Assembly: GCA_001643675.2 (NCBI GenBank)
Contig: LSRY02000036.1
Coordinates: 415,501-479,500, forward strand
Direction: 5' to 3'
Source of the DNA: Monocercomonoides exilis
Taxonomy: Eukaryota > Preaxostyla > Oxymonadida > Polymastigidae
DNA: 64,000 bases
Each line of letters opens with the position of its first letter. Positions within the stretch are counted from its first letter, which is position 1. A program made the translations under genes and the position numbers. This document shows positions 1-11,121 of the stretch, piece by piece. The notes under the pieces were generated by a model. The model did not search any database and was not told where the DNA came from. It worked only from the letters and a program-made list of their open reading frames with translations.

Positions 1-1173
1 AATCATCTGCTTGGATGCGAATGTTGTTTATAAAAGTGAAATTTGACCAGAACATTAGCGGACTTTTCCTTTTTCTTTTTTCTTTTCTTTTATGGAACAT
101 CCAGTCAGTTTTTTAATTGTAGTTCATCATCATCTATTTTCATGAGCTTTATCAATACCATTATCTGAAATTTATTTCGTTGGTATTTAGCACCAACAGA
201 ATGGCATCATTTTCTGTTTGCGGGCAGAAAGGCAGGGATCTTGCAAAAAGGAAATCAATTGGCTTTGAGGGAATGTAATTCTATTGATAAACTTGAAAGT
301 TTCTGTCATTAACATTGCAATTTGGATTATTATCTCCTTGCGAAGTCAACTTGTTAAATGTGATATTATTTTCAATTAACAACGTCATATGGAACCTTCT
401 CATATTCTTCATCGGAAAAATCATCTGATTAATCTAAAACTTCTCTATTTCTTTTTATGTTATCCTTCTTCATCCTCTCCTTTTTCTTTGATATTTTTTC
501 TCAAGCTGTGTTGCATAGGGGTATCATCCTTCTAATGAATTTGAGCAACTGAATCAGAAGCACAGCAAATTGAACCGAAAATTGCTTTTTTTCTTCCCTT
601 CAACTCAGAAAATCAATTGTTGAGTGCGACTCATTTTCTTTTTCATTTTGATACTGAAGATGAAATGTTATCGAGGATAAATCTGCATTTTCATTCAAAT
701 CGTCTTCTTTTTCTTCAGACTTCTTCGACGAACAACAAAAAATTGTCATTTCCATTTCGTTCAACTCCCGTCAAATTCATCGTTGGGCATCATCTTTTAT
801 TTTCTAATCGGAAGCACAAAACGAATATTCATTCAATAGCAAAATGTCAGCTGAAATAAAATGTCAATAGAAGTGATTTTGTGTTGATAAAAGCTGATGT
901 GTTGGCGCGAAATCAAAAAAAAGGAGATCGAATTTGGATTATTCATTTGGAGGCTGAAAGAGGCGCAGATTAAAAAGAAAGAGTATTCGAGCAATTCTTT
1001 CATGAAATGAAGGAGTTCAAAAATAGCGTTCGGAAGGCTACACAACGTCGCACTCCTTCAACATGTCGGAGAAGATGAAACGATGAGGGAAACTTATTTA
1101 TTTGAAAAGGCATATTTAATGGATAATTCTATGAAACAGCAGAATTTACAAAAGACATGTGATGATTAATCCA
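1..1173. other. Region without a supportable intact gene
   Basis: I see no intact gene here. The minus strand downstream of the decayed beta-helix gene has short open stretches, including an acidic one around 640-790, that could be remnants of a C-terminal tail. None has a start, splice signals or recognisable motif. The plus-strand open frame at 617-859 opens with TTG and looks like chance. Confidence 0.5.
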
Positions 1174-3260
1174 TCAAAAGTGTTTTTGAGTCAATTTCAT
1201 ATTTTTTGTGTTTGTGCCACCTCCCCAACTTTCTTCGACTTTGCCTTCATTTGCACATAAATTCACCGACAAGCCAGCTGATGAAATGATTTCTGACTTA
1301 TGATCTGCACCTTCTTCAGAAGCCCCGTCGCATTGCGTGTGCTCTTGCAGGACATCTTTGATAGCCAGCAATTCATTACTTTGATGCCAAGTATTCTTTC
1401 CACGTATTCATTGTCAGCTGTGTGCCCGTTGATAAAGATTTATAGATCGAAATTCCAATTGCTTCTTTTCTGTCATATCCAACGACCGAGTTGTCTTTCT
1501 GAGTGATGTTTCCCATGAAGGCGAACAAGGGCTCTTTCACAGAAGCTACAAATGATTCACACATAAAATACATATCTCTTCCTACGCTGGCCTTTTTGGC
1601 TGAAAACACGATATTGGTGATGGAAAAGGTTGTGGATGACACTTGTGAATCATCGTTGTACTCGATCATGAGAGCACCGCCTCTTCCTCCAGAACTTGTA
1701 TCCTCGCTCACAGAGCAGGTGGAGAAGGTCGAATTCCTCACAGAAAATGTGTTGGCAGGCGAAGATGAGGCGAATGAGATGCACTCGCCATCGGTGGCAG
1801 TCTGTTGGTTTTGTGGAGCTGAGTTGATGCTGGTCATGGTGCAGTTGGTGAGGGAGAGAGAGAGGGCAGGGGAGGTGGCAAAGGAGAGGACACAGCTGGT
1901 GGGGGAGGCAGTGGAGGTGATGCCGGTGATGTTGGAGGAGTTGAGGGTGAGGGGTTTTGTGAGGGAGGTGAGGTGGAAGATGCTCTGGCTGTTGAGGGGG
2001 AGACTGGTGATTGCTGTGTGGTTGAGGGCGAGGGAGCCAGCAGTGAGGAAGAAGAGGGGGGTTGTGATTTATCTGGTGGTTGTTCCAGTGATGGTTGTTG
2101 CGTTGAGTTTGAGGGACGGGGAGTTTTGGGAGAGGTGGAAGAGGATGGGGGTGATGGGATTTGTGGAGTTGTGGGCGATGGCGAGGGCAGAGACTGTGAG
2201 GGAGCCCTGGGCCTGTTGGAAGAGGGCAGATGAGGCAGATGGATCTGGTGAAGAAGATGTTGATGTTGATGATTGAGAATGTGAGTTTGGTGGTTGAGGA
2301 ATGCCACTGGAGGCAATGGTGGTGGCATCTGTTCCATTTCCAGTGATTTTTGTGTCAGCTGCGCTGAAAGTGAGTGTTTGAGTTGGAACAAATGTTGAGC
2401 TGTGGAGGGAGAGAGAAGCGTCTTGGGAATCTGTCATGCGAACAAGAGCGAATTAAAATGTTTCACATGGGCTTTGCTGCGTTTTGCCACAGGCATCTGC
2501 ATCACTTCCACCATTTGAGACTATTTTGTTCTGGTTGATGATTGGAAGCCAACTGTTGTTCATCGCATTATCTGCAGTTTCTGCGTTCCACACTCTTTTT
2601 GTTGTGGTTTTTGATCCACAATTCTCAAATGGAGATTGGGTGATTTTGCTGCCACTGAAGAACACATCATTGCCTCTGCCATTGGTTGCGGAATTGCTAT
2701 CGAAGAAGCAGAAGGTGATGAATTTTATACTATTCATCCAGGAATAAGTTCCATCAAAGAATATTTCTGCTCCACCGTAAGTGGAAGAAGAAGTTAATTT
2801 GTTATTAACAAATTGACACTCATTAATTGAAAACTGACTTGGTTTTATTTGAGGAGGCCAATTGAAAGTCAATGATCCCGAAGCATCACCACCAAAATTT
2901 GAAATGCACTGACATTCAGATAACAGGAGTTGAGTATTTGCTTGGGTACTTTTCATGCTAAAGAACACCAATTCCACACCAATCAGTTATTTAGCAACTT
3001 TCCACTTTGTTTTCAGAGAATAAAAATTTAGAATTTCATTGCGAATACCACACAGCTGCAGATCCTCCATTTAACGCGAAATAATATGAAAAATATGATT
3101 TCATGATGTTGACATTCAATAAATTTCCACAATATTATGCTCCACCATGATTATCATTTGAATGATTGAAAAGCGAGCAAGAAGTGACAGTGAGATTGGC
3201 ATTTGTGCATTCAACATAAAGTGCACCCCCATGGCCAGTTCCACCATATGAATTCTCCCA
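1174..3260 (-). pseudogene. Degenerate beta-helix repeat surface-protein gene
   Basis: Read on the minus strand, this stretch keeps the signature of right-handed beta-helix (pectate-lyase/Pmp-like) surface proteins: GG motifs with Ser/Thr/Asn-rich turns (YGGTGHGGALYVE near 3220-3250, SSGGRGGALMIEYND near 1660-1700) and a CG-x5-PC-x-T motif near 2460-2500. A single frame runs from 2977 to 1376 but is cut by TAA at 2453-2455 and at 2069-2071, and the frame changes again near 1375. Further upstream, TAA and TGA stops interrupt GG-containing sequence around 3050-3150. Several stops of different kinds plus a frameshift argue for decay rather than intron splitting, although single-base assembly errors are common in this window. 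The product would have been a large secreted or membrane-anchored protein; its ligand is unknown. Confidence 0.7.
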
Positions 3261-3474
3261 TATGCACCACTCGATGCGATGACTGTTTTGATCGAATGAA
3301 GTCAGTCTTCCAGGTTTCTTTCTTTGAGATTCAATTCAAATTTCTTTCATTGCAGCTTTTTGTGAAGAAAGAGTTTGGTGGAAGCTTGAGAATCGTAGTC
3401 AAAAAAATAAAAATTGAGTTTTGTTTTTGATATTCAATGGAATTGATTTTATGATGGAGATGACGGTTCAGGCA

Positions 3475-3482
3475 ATATGTTG
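3475..3482. repeat. 8-bp target-site duplication, left
   Basis: ATATGTTG lies directly outside the left inverted repeat of the 409-bp element and is repeated exactly at 3892-3899. Confidence 0.8.
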
Positions 3483-3533
3483 GGCATATTCACAGAGAAC
3501 GGGGCAGCTTTGATCTGACCCAGTATTTTTTTA

Positions 3534-3690
3534 TTTTTAGGGTTAAAATTCCAAAATAATCACTGTATTAATTGATTGGTTTAGGTTTTAGGGTTAGCGT
3601 AACAGATCTTGGGTTTAGGGTTATGTTCCCGCTCTTCTTTTTAGGGTTAGCACTCGAAAAAACTTGATCTTTTTTGGATTTTTTGGGTTA
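3534..3690 (+). repeat. Degenerate telomere-like TTAGGG tract
   Basis: At least six TTAGGG/TTTAGGG-like units occur in one orientation: TTTTTAGGGTTAAAA at 3534, TTTTAGGGTTAGC near 3587, GGGTTTAGGGTTATG near 3611, TTTTTAGGGTTAGC near 3639, and GGGTTAGGGTTAAG near 3684. They are separated by non-telomeric bases, so this is an interstitial, decayed array inside the TIR element rather than a chromosome end. TTAGGG is the common eukaryotic telomere unit. Confidence 0.65.
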
Positions 3691-3732
3691 GGGTTAAGCC
3701 AGGTTTAAGTTGAGTCATAAGAAAGCAAAGCT

Positions 3733-3823
3733 GGGCTTTGGCTCGAGTAGCGCAAGCGGTAGCTACCTCGACCGTTGATATTCCGTTGGTCAAAGGTCGG
3801 GGGTTCGACTCCTGCCAAAGCTC
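3733..3823 (+). tRNA. tRNA-like gene, isotype unresolved, inside TIR element
   Basis: An A-box-like TAGCGCAAGCGG (3748-3759) and a perfect B box GGTTCGACTCC (3802-3812) are spaced as in tRNA genes. A long terminal stem pairs 3733-3742 (GGGCTTTGGC) with 3814-3823 (GCCAAAGCTC), and a T5 run (3824-3828) follows as a Pol III terminator. The variable-loop/T-arm block AGGTC plus GGGGG-TTCGACT-CCTGC is tRNA-like but has a G-G mismatch. The D stem and anticodon arm fold poorly: the best anticodon stem leaves a 9-nt loop. About 90 nt is longer than a class I tRNA, so a short intron, or a tRNA-derived sequence no longer charged, are both possible. Confidence 0.55.
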
Positions 3824-4069
3824 TTTTTATTCTGTGTTTTTTATTATTTTTTTCGATGAAATTTTTTTGCCCCGTTCTCTGTGAATATACCATATGTTGA
3901 TATTGCATATTCAATAACAAGCATTCAAAGAGAAAACGCAAAGGAATAAAAAGTGATATTTCATTTTTTAACATTGTTTTTGAAAAAATATTTATGGGTA
4001 TTCATTTTCAGAAAAAAATCATTAAATAAACAAACATTTGTTTATTTCGATTGCCACATTTAAAAATAG

Positions 4070-5666
4070 ATGTCGCTATCATGGGTATGTACTAAAGAAT
4101 TATATTCATTAATATGGTGTTTATTATTATTATTATTTTAAAGTTGCCAAAAGAAATTTGCAGATTGGATGATATTTCAAGAGAAGAATTATATTCATAT
4201 TGGGAATATCTTCAAACGATGCATAAAATTGTTTCAGAAGGTTCGATCTTTTTTTGTTATCTTGGTAACGATTAAAATGGATTTTGATTGAAAACTTCGT
4301 TTTGAAATATTCAGATCCGTTATGGCGGCTTCCAGATCTTTTAAACAGCTCATTTATTCGATTTCTTGTTGATTCAACGTTTTCACGAGAGAACAAAGAA
4401 CTTTCGGTAATTTTTCCAACTTTTTTCCTTTAGATGTTTTTTGTTATTATTTATTTCAAGAATGCATCAATTAAAATTTTAGTGGACCTTATTCGACTCT
4501 TTTGTCCAAACTCATTGCCTCTTAAGCAAAAAGCAGTTGCATTCATTTTCAATGCTCTTGTTGATGTTTGTTTTGTTTTATTTAATTATTCATGAAATGA
4601 AAGTCCTTTTTGCATTTTTTTGGTATTAACTGCAGTTTGACAATCCCATTTGTGCAATTGAGGGAATACGTGGGATTGGGTATGATTCTTTTGCATTGGA
4701 AATAAAATTAGGACTTACAAATTTCTTTGTTAATTAAGTGTATTGATTGAATCAATCCCAAGATTTATTCCAGGAGTGATTCAAATTGGGTTTTTCGAAA
4801 GACTTGCAAGACGCATAGAGAAAGAGATGAAGCGAACGCATTATTTTGAAGAAGAAATAAGGATGCAGCAGAGAAGGAGGGGAAGATCTCCCCCTCCAGA
4901 TCAAAGCTCATTTGCCTCACGTTCATTCAAATACTCTTCAAAATCTCGCTCTCCGCCTCCAAAATTATCACTAATTGCATCTGCAACATCACCGCCTGTG
5001 TCTCCTCCTACATCTCCTCCTGTTTCTCCGTCTGCGTCTGCCTCTGCGTCTGATATGGGTTTTTCAGGAAATCCACAAGAAATTTCTTCAAAACAGCAGA
5101 AAGCACAAAAAGTGGATTTACCAAGCATCAACCAGAAAAAGTCAGAAGAAACCGGACAAAAAGGAAAAAGTGAAGAGAACACTGTAAATGCAATCAAAGA
5201 CGAAAAGAAGGAGCATTCTGTCTCGCCTCTGCAAGCACAGCAAAAGCAAAAGCAAAAGCAAAACAAAGAGAATGGCAAAGGCAAAGGAAAAGATGACAAA
5301 ACATCAAAATCTCAATCACCTCTGCCTGTTGCATCGAATAAAAGAGGAGTCAGCTTGTCTCCGCCTCCTTCTGCAAAGACTTCGTCTTCGTCGTCTTCTT
5401 CTTCTTCTTCAGTCAGAAAAGCATCATCCAAATCACCTCCTCCGAAATGCGCTGCTTCTGCTTCTGCTTCTGCCTCAGTCTCGTCTGTCTCATCTTCAAA
5501 CAATAAAAAAGATTTGCCAAAGACTTCATCACAAAATTTAAATAAGCAAAAAGGTGAATCAAAAGCATTTTCTTTGTTTGAGTCCTCCTCTTCCTCATCT
5601 TCTTCTTCTTCAAGTAACAAAAAAATTGAAAGGAAAAAGAGAAAAGAAGAAGAAGACGATTATAAT

Positions 5667-5704
<38 letters not shown>

Positions 5705-8700
5705 AGAGGAGGAAGAAAGCGATTCTATGGATGATAATGACCTTTATGAAGATGATCCACAGATGGCAAAAGCCGTTCGAGTTGAAAAGTTTGAGTCTAA
5801 TGATGCAGTTGCATTGAAAACGAAAACGAAAAGGAAAACGAAAAGAAGGAGAAACAAGGAAAAGATAGACAACGATCGTGATGGCTCAAAGAAAAGGATA
5901 GAAGCCTTAATACAAGACACAATGAAAGAAGAAGAAGAAAAGGAAGAAGAATGGAAAAAGAACTATGCTCAGTTTTATTTGTTTTGTGAGACTTGTTTGA
6001 ATACAATTGAAAGATTTCTCCCTGAAGACGATGTTGGATTGGATGAAAGAGACGAAAAGAATGAAAAAGAAGCGAAAGAAAGTGAAGCAAAAGAAGAAAC
6101 CAAGTTAAAGGAAGAAGAGGCAAAAGAGAAAAAGAATCGAACAGACGAAATTTTGAATGATCAGATAGAAGAAAAAGAAAGAGAAAAAGAAAGAGAAAAT
6201 TTCAAAGAAAAGCAAAAATATAAGAAAGAAATAGATGTCAATGTGTTTAAATGTCTGCAGTCATTTTTAGGATTTGCTTTGACAATGAAGAATGCAGAGA
6301 TAAGAAGAAAAGCACAAAAGATAATAGATTGGATCACTGTTTGTAGTCAGAATAATGAAATGAACAAAAAAGCAGGCAAAGAAAATGAAACAAAAGAAAA
6401 AGAAGGAAAAATTAAAAAGCCTTTGCCAAAATCGTTGAAAGAAAGTTGGTCACTTTCAGAAGAAGTGACAAATGCTGTTTTGTTGTTGAGGTTTGTATTG
6501 TCTTCACTCCAATACTCTTTCTATTTTCTTCTTCTCTTTGTTGAATATTTATAATTCTATTCATTTTTTGTTCACTCTTCTTTCATCTTTCTTTGATAAT
6601 TAGTGAACCGCAAACAGCGCAGTCAGGTCTGAATCTTCTTCTGTGGCTGTTCCGCCACTCACGCAGCATGTATGCCCACCAGGCCATCTGCTCTTTTCTC
6701 TTCCATTCGCCTTTTCTCTCCATCGTTTGCCGTATCACCAAGCAGCGTTTGTCTAAGCCCTCGAAAGCATTGCTGCCCAGCAGCTGCTTCTTGAAAGATC
6801 TGCTGCGAGTGCTGTGGTGGTTTGTGAGGGGGCGAAAGGAGGCAGCGCTGAAAGTGGCGCGGATGGGGATTGTGTCTGAACTGGTGCGTGCCATTCCACA
6901 AGTCGCAGAGGAGTTGATCGTGCCGTGCTTGGCTGTGGTTGCTGAGTGTGTTCGTTGGAGAGAAGCATTCTGGATTGTGCAGCTGACAACACCGTTTGTT
7001 GAGACGCTGATAAATCTTTGTACTTTGCATTCCCGCTTGTTTTCTTCGTCGTCGCCCGCAACAACCAAAGAGATTGCAAAGACTGTGCCATATCTTATGC
7101 CTTCCATTTATCTCCTGATGCGTTATGCTTCTGAACCAGATGAGTTTTGCTACACGTTTTACGATACTTATTTCAGAGCATTTGAAGATAAAAGTGCTTT
7201 TCGAATTCTGCAGAAATTCGACGGCCATCCAAAATACTTTGGCTCATTTTTGCGCAAGTTGGCAGCTTCTGTTATGGATGATAGTGTGGCTGATGCGGCC
7301 GGGGTTCTATCTTTGCTTCTGTGCAGAAGATACCCATTTGAATGGACCGGGCATGAGACGAATGAGAGAAAAAAAGCCATAATGAAGGAGTGTTTCATGT
7401 ATGATGACAAATATTATTGTTACTATTATAGTTACCCATATGGGGATCATTCCAGCAGTTCAGCTCAAAAAGACACTGAACCATCTGTACTGATTAATCC
7501 CTGTGAAACACATTCAATTGTTCAGTCATGCATTTCAATGCTATTTGACGGAGATGCAGATGTGTGGAAGATAGCATTCGAACAAAAGCTGGAAGAGCTG
7601 AAGAAGCAAGACACAGTAAGCAACATAGAGGCATCATCAACATCAACATCAGCCATTGACTCAGAAAAAGACTGGAGCGAATACGATGTGAAAGAAAATA
7701 GCAGTGTTATATTTGAAGAACTTAAGAATGAAATGAGACGTATGGAAGGCCTTAAAAGAGAAGCTGACATCAACATTCCGCAAACATCAGCTTATCAAAG
7801 TTATCTTCAAAGAGATCAATTCTCAAGTGCACAAGAAGGAAGCAGTTCAAATGGGGATAAGAAGATTAAACAAGGAAGTGCTTTGTCCAAAGAAGTCTGT
7901 GCTTCTTCTGAATGTGAAGAAGAAGACGAAGAGAAAGCTTATATGGATAATATTATAAACTCAGTTGAGCTGTCAATTCCTGTTGATCCTTTGGTCAAAG
8001 TTGAAAGTGGATTAACTGCCATGTCAATTTTTGGAGAGAAATATGAAATCGATTTCAGAATGCGTCCGCTTTATACGTATGCCACATTTTCCAGAGCACT
8101 TGAACTTTCTTCGTTCCCACACCCACGAATCATCCTATCTGCGCTGTATGCGATGGACTGCTTTACAAATTCTGATTTTCGCTTTCGGGCAGCTGGAGTT
8201 GATAACATGCGGTCGGCTGCAAGGCGAGCGGTAGAAATCATCACAGAGATAAGCAATTACCAGCAGAAAATGAAGAAGACATCCGCAGTTTTCGAGGGAG
8301 GTACTTATTATTTAAAAGCGGATGATGCAATGCCTTCTTCAGTTCCCTCTTGCTCGATTTTCCCTTCCTGCTATGCATTTGCAGGATGCGAAAACGAGAT
8401 CCTTTATGCAGCATTTCGTTTGCTGCTTCACATTCAGAGCACAGAAGCAAGAGACGACTCCTTTATACCAGATAAGACAATCTTCCGAGCCTGTATCGAT
8501 CTACTCTTCAATCAATCTGATTTTGCAGGATGTTTTATTTCAAACGAGATTCATTCTCCTCTCCTTTATGTCCCGTTGACTTCCTTCGATTCGCCATCTT
8601 CTTACTCACTTCCTCAACAGATAAGCGACTGTCTCTGGGTGCATTCAAACGAAAACGATCAGCAAATTGATTATCCATACAAATATGAAGACGGAAGCAG

Positions 8701-8857
8701 ATATCAAATTATGTTTACACGAACTTTGATAGTTTTCCTTGAAAATGCTTCAAACTCACCTCAACTATCCAAAGTTCTTTATTCGGTTGGATTTGACCAG
8801 AAAGCATTGCAAGATCTCAATGAACAATGGAATTTAAAAAAGTTCTTCCATTTCTAA
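4070..8857 (+). CDS. Seven-exon ARM/HEAT-like protein with long disordered insert
   Basis: The spliced model keeps one frame and encodes about 1452 aa. Exons are 4070-4084, 4144-4240, 4315-4406, 4461-4565, 4636-4679, 4739-6490 and 6604-8857; introns are 59-113 nt and GT-AG, with donors GTATGT, GTTCGA, GTAATT, GTTTGT, GTATGA and GTTTGT. The start ATG at 4070 opens a five-codon first exon. The N-terminal ~150 residues and the part after 6604 are alpha-helical, Leu-rich and read like armadillo/HEAT solenoids. Between them (about 4850-6230) lies a Ser/Pro/Lys/Glu low-complexity stretch with an unbroken Glu run near 5670-5715. TAA at 8855-8857 ends it. I do not recognise the family. A scaffold role would be typical for ARM/HEAT proteins but is inference. 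Confidence 0.75.
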
Positions 8858-11121
8858 GTCAATATGCTGACATTTGAGGCAAGAAATCTGCTTTTTTCTC
8901 ATAACAAGGGAAACCTTCAACTTCACAAGAAATAATTGAGAGTGGATAGGGGATTATTGAAAGCAAATTTAAATGCCTGAGATATTTGAATGATTGTTCT
9001 CCCCTGAACAAATTTATGATCACCAATAAGAATGATCTGTTGACTTGCTTAGCACTGTAATGATTGAATAAAAATTTGCTAAGCATTTTACAAAGAGTTA
9101 TCTATTCACTTTTGATTATTTTATGTTTTGAATTTTCAAATGAGTTATTACAGAATTTTTTTTCTTTTTTTCTTTTTTGTGGAGGAGGAAATGTATAAGA
9201 ATTTCCGGGTTGTTGAATATGAGAAATGTCTGTGAAGATAATTTGACTCTGTTATATATTTATTTTTTGTTTTTGTGATATATTTTTACGTAAATTTTTT
9301 TATGAAATTTTCTTTTTTATTTTTTATTGAGGTTGTATTTCCCTCTCTCTTTCAAATAATTGTTAGGACTTTTCGTTGCCTTTTCTATTGAAAACTTTTC
9401 AATATCAAAGGGAAAAATTCCGGAAAGGTTTATTTATTTTTGTGCTGTAACTTTTAAGTCATGCAATAATTCAGGTTTTGTTTTTCTATTATTTTTTTGA
9501 AAATTGTTTTGAGAACTGAATATCTTGATATTTATGCAAAGTATTTTTAAAAATCAAACAAAGATGAGTAATTTTCTAAGTATTATTTTTCATTCTGGTT
9601 TAATTTAGGCAAATTTGTACTTTACCTGGAACATCAGAATTTGCATTATTTTATTATTGAAGTAATTGACTTTATTATAAACATATTTGAACAAAATATC
9701 AGACTGAGGAAATCATTCGTTGTTGATAAAATAATTTTCCAAAAATCAGAAAGTATTTTGCAGGTTCAGTTATTAATTGGAACCAAATTAATTTTGGGGG
9801 GATCGAATTTTCTTTATTCCAGAGTTCTTTCAGGAGGAATAAATAACAGGAGACTTTGAAAAAAATAAAAAAATAAAATAAAATAAAACAAAAATAAAAA
9901 AATTAAAAAAATTTGAGAATACTGTTTTTGAGAAAAATTTTTGATTTTATGTTTTTTTCGCGAAATCATATGGCATTGATTTGTTGTATTTTTCGCACTA
10001 TTTACACCAAAAATAATTCAATTTCGAAAATTAATAATTCAATTTCGTAATTTATTAATTCGACTTCGAAAAAGAATAATTCGATTTCGAAACGTATATT
10101 TTTTTATTTTGTGGAATGAATAACTTGTGTTGGGGGTTTTAAATTCTTTCAATTTTTATTTCATCAGTTCACTTTGTTTATCAATATTTCAAAAATGTAA
10201 TTTATTCATAAAAAAAAATTTATTCCTTTTTTATTGAAATTTTTATGATTGAAGTTAATTCGAAAAGAAAATGAATACATTTTCATATAAAAAATTGATG
10301 GGTTTATTATTGTCACCAAAGAAACCGAAGAAATAAAGAGGAAATCTTTTTTTGGACATATTGAAATATAACAAATGTCATAATTTTTTTTGAAAAGTTC
10401 CTTTTGTTCATTTTACAAATTGAATAATAATTTCATATTTCGATCAAATTTCTGTTTCCACTCACAAACATTCGCTGTCATGAAAACAAAATCTTGACAA
10501 TGTTATTATTTCCATTTTTGTGTATTTTCGTGAGTGAGAACAGAAATTTGATTAAAATATGAAATTTTTCCTTTATTTGAAAATAAAACAAAAGGAACTT
10601 TTTAAAAAAATTAGACAGTTAACAAACATTGTTGAAATGATTACAAATTGTTTTGTGATCTCACATGAATTTCGAAAAATGAGCCAATTTTGTTCAAGAA
10701 TTTTTTGCTAACAATAATTCGTCCATAAGCAAAGTTTTTCATAGAAAAAGCATGAAGTTATATATATTCTCCCATTTATTGATGAAAGTTTTTCAATTAT
10801 CTCAGATATAAAATTATACCTAAATTTGAATAAAATGATCAAATCTGGATTCGATCAGGAAAATCCTTTTTTTCCCATTATAATAAACTCGAAAATATCG
10901 CACAATTATTAATTCTTTTAAAAATTTATTGGCAAAGCGAATGTAGAAAAAAACCATTCACATTATTCAGTTGCATGAAAAGAAATTATGTCATGCTAAT
11001 AAATACAAATATAGGAACAGGGAAGCTTAGATACTCCAAATAATGGAAAAATGGTTATTTTTCCAGAATAAAATAACATGAGAAAGCTTGAAATTTATCC
11101 TTTGAATTTTGTCGGATTGAT
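8858..11121. other. AT-rich intergenic region
   Basis: About 2.3 kb of very AT-rich DNA without a supportable gene. It contains A-runs near 9860-9915, a short degenerate tandem repeat (about four units of ~21 bp built on AATAATTCAATTTCG) at about 10010-10091, and an inverted-repeat element at 10383-10611. Confidence 0.6.
10383..10611. mobile_element. TA-flanked imperfect inverted-repeat (MITE-like) element
   Basis: The left part (ATTTTTTTTGAAAAGTTCC, then TTTCATATT, then TCAAATTTCTGTT and CACTCAC) is repeated in reverse complement in the right part, ending GGAACTTTTTAAAAAAAT. The arms are about 85-90 bp with small indels around a central ~50 bp. TA dinucleotides flank it at 10381-10382 and 10612-10613. 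Inverted symmetry plus TA flanks resembles a Tc1/mariner-type MITE. Only one copy is seen, so this is tentative. Confidence 0.45.

Larger units (their letters stand above)
3483..3891. mobile_element. Non-autonomous 409-bp TIR element with 8-bp TSD
   Basis: The ends are 24-bp inverted repeats (3483-3506 and 3868-3891; outer end GGYATATTCACAG, inner end GAACGGGGCA) that differ at one base. The whole is flanked by the direct repeat ATATGTTG (3475-3482 and 3892-3899). That structure fits a MITE-like, non-autonomous DNA transposon. Superfamilies with 8-bp duplications include hAT, P and Merlin, but the termini do not let me assign one. There is no transposase frame. The cargo is unusual: several TTAGGG-like units (about 3534-3690), then a tRNA-like gene with Pol III boxes (3733-3828). 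It sits just upstream of the decayed beta-helix gene, and the sequence on either side joins cleanly once the element and one TSD copy are removed. Confidence 0.8.

Noticed and set aside
1834-2391. Proline-rich open frames opposite and beside the decayed gene
   Set aside because: They are out-of-frame shadows of Ser/Thr/Gly-rich coding sequence in a compositionally biased stretch.
1376-2977. TAA reassigned to glutamine, as in some oxymonads, because two in-frame TAA codons interrupt an otherwise open beta-helix frame
   Set aside because: XPB, the ARM/HEAT gene and the surface genes show no in-frame TAA/TAG and end at TAA or TAG at the expected length. The same locus also has TGA stops and a frameshift, so decay explains it better.
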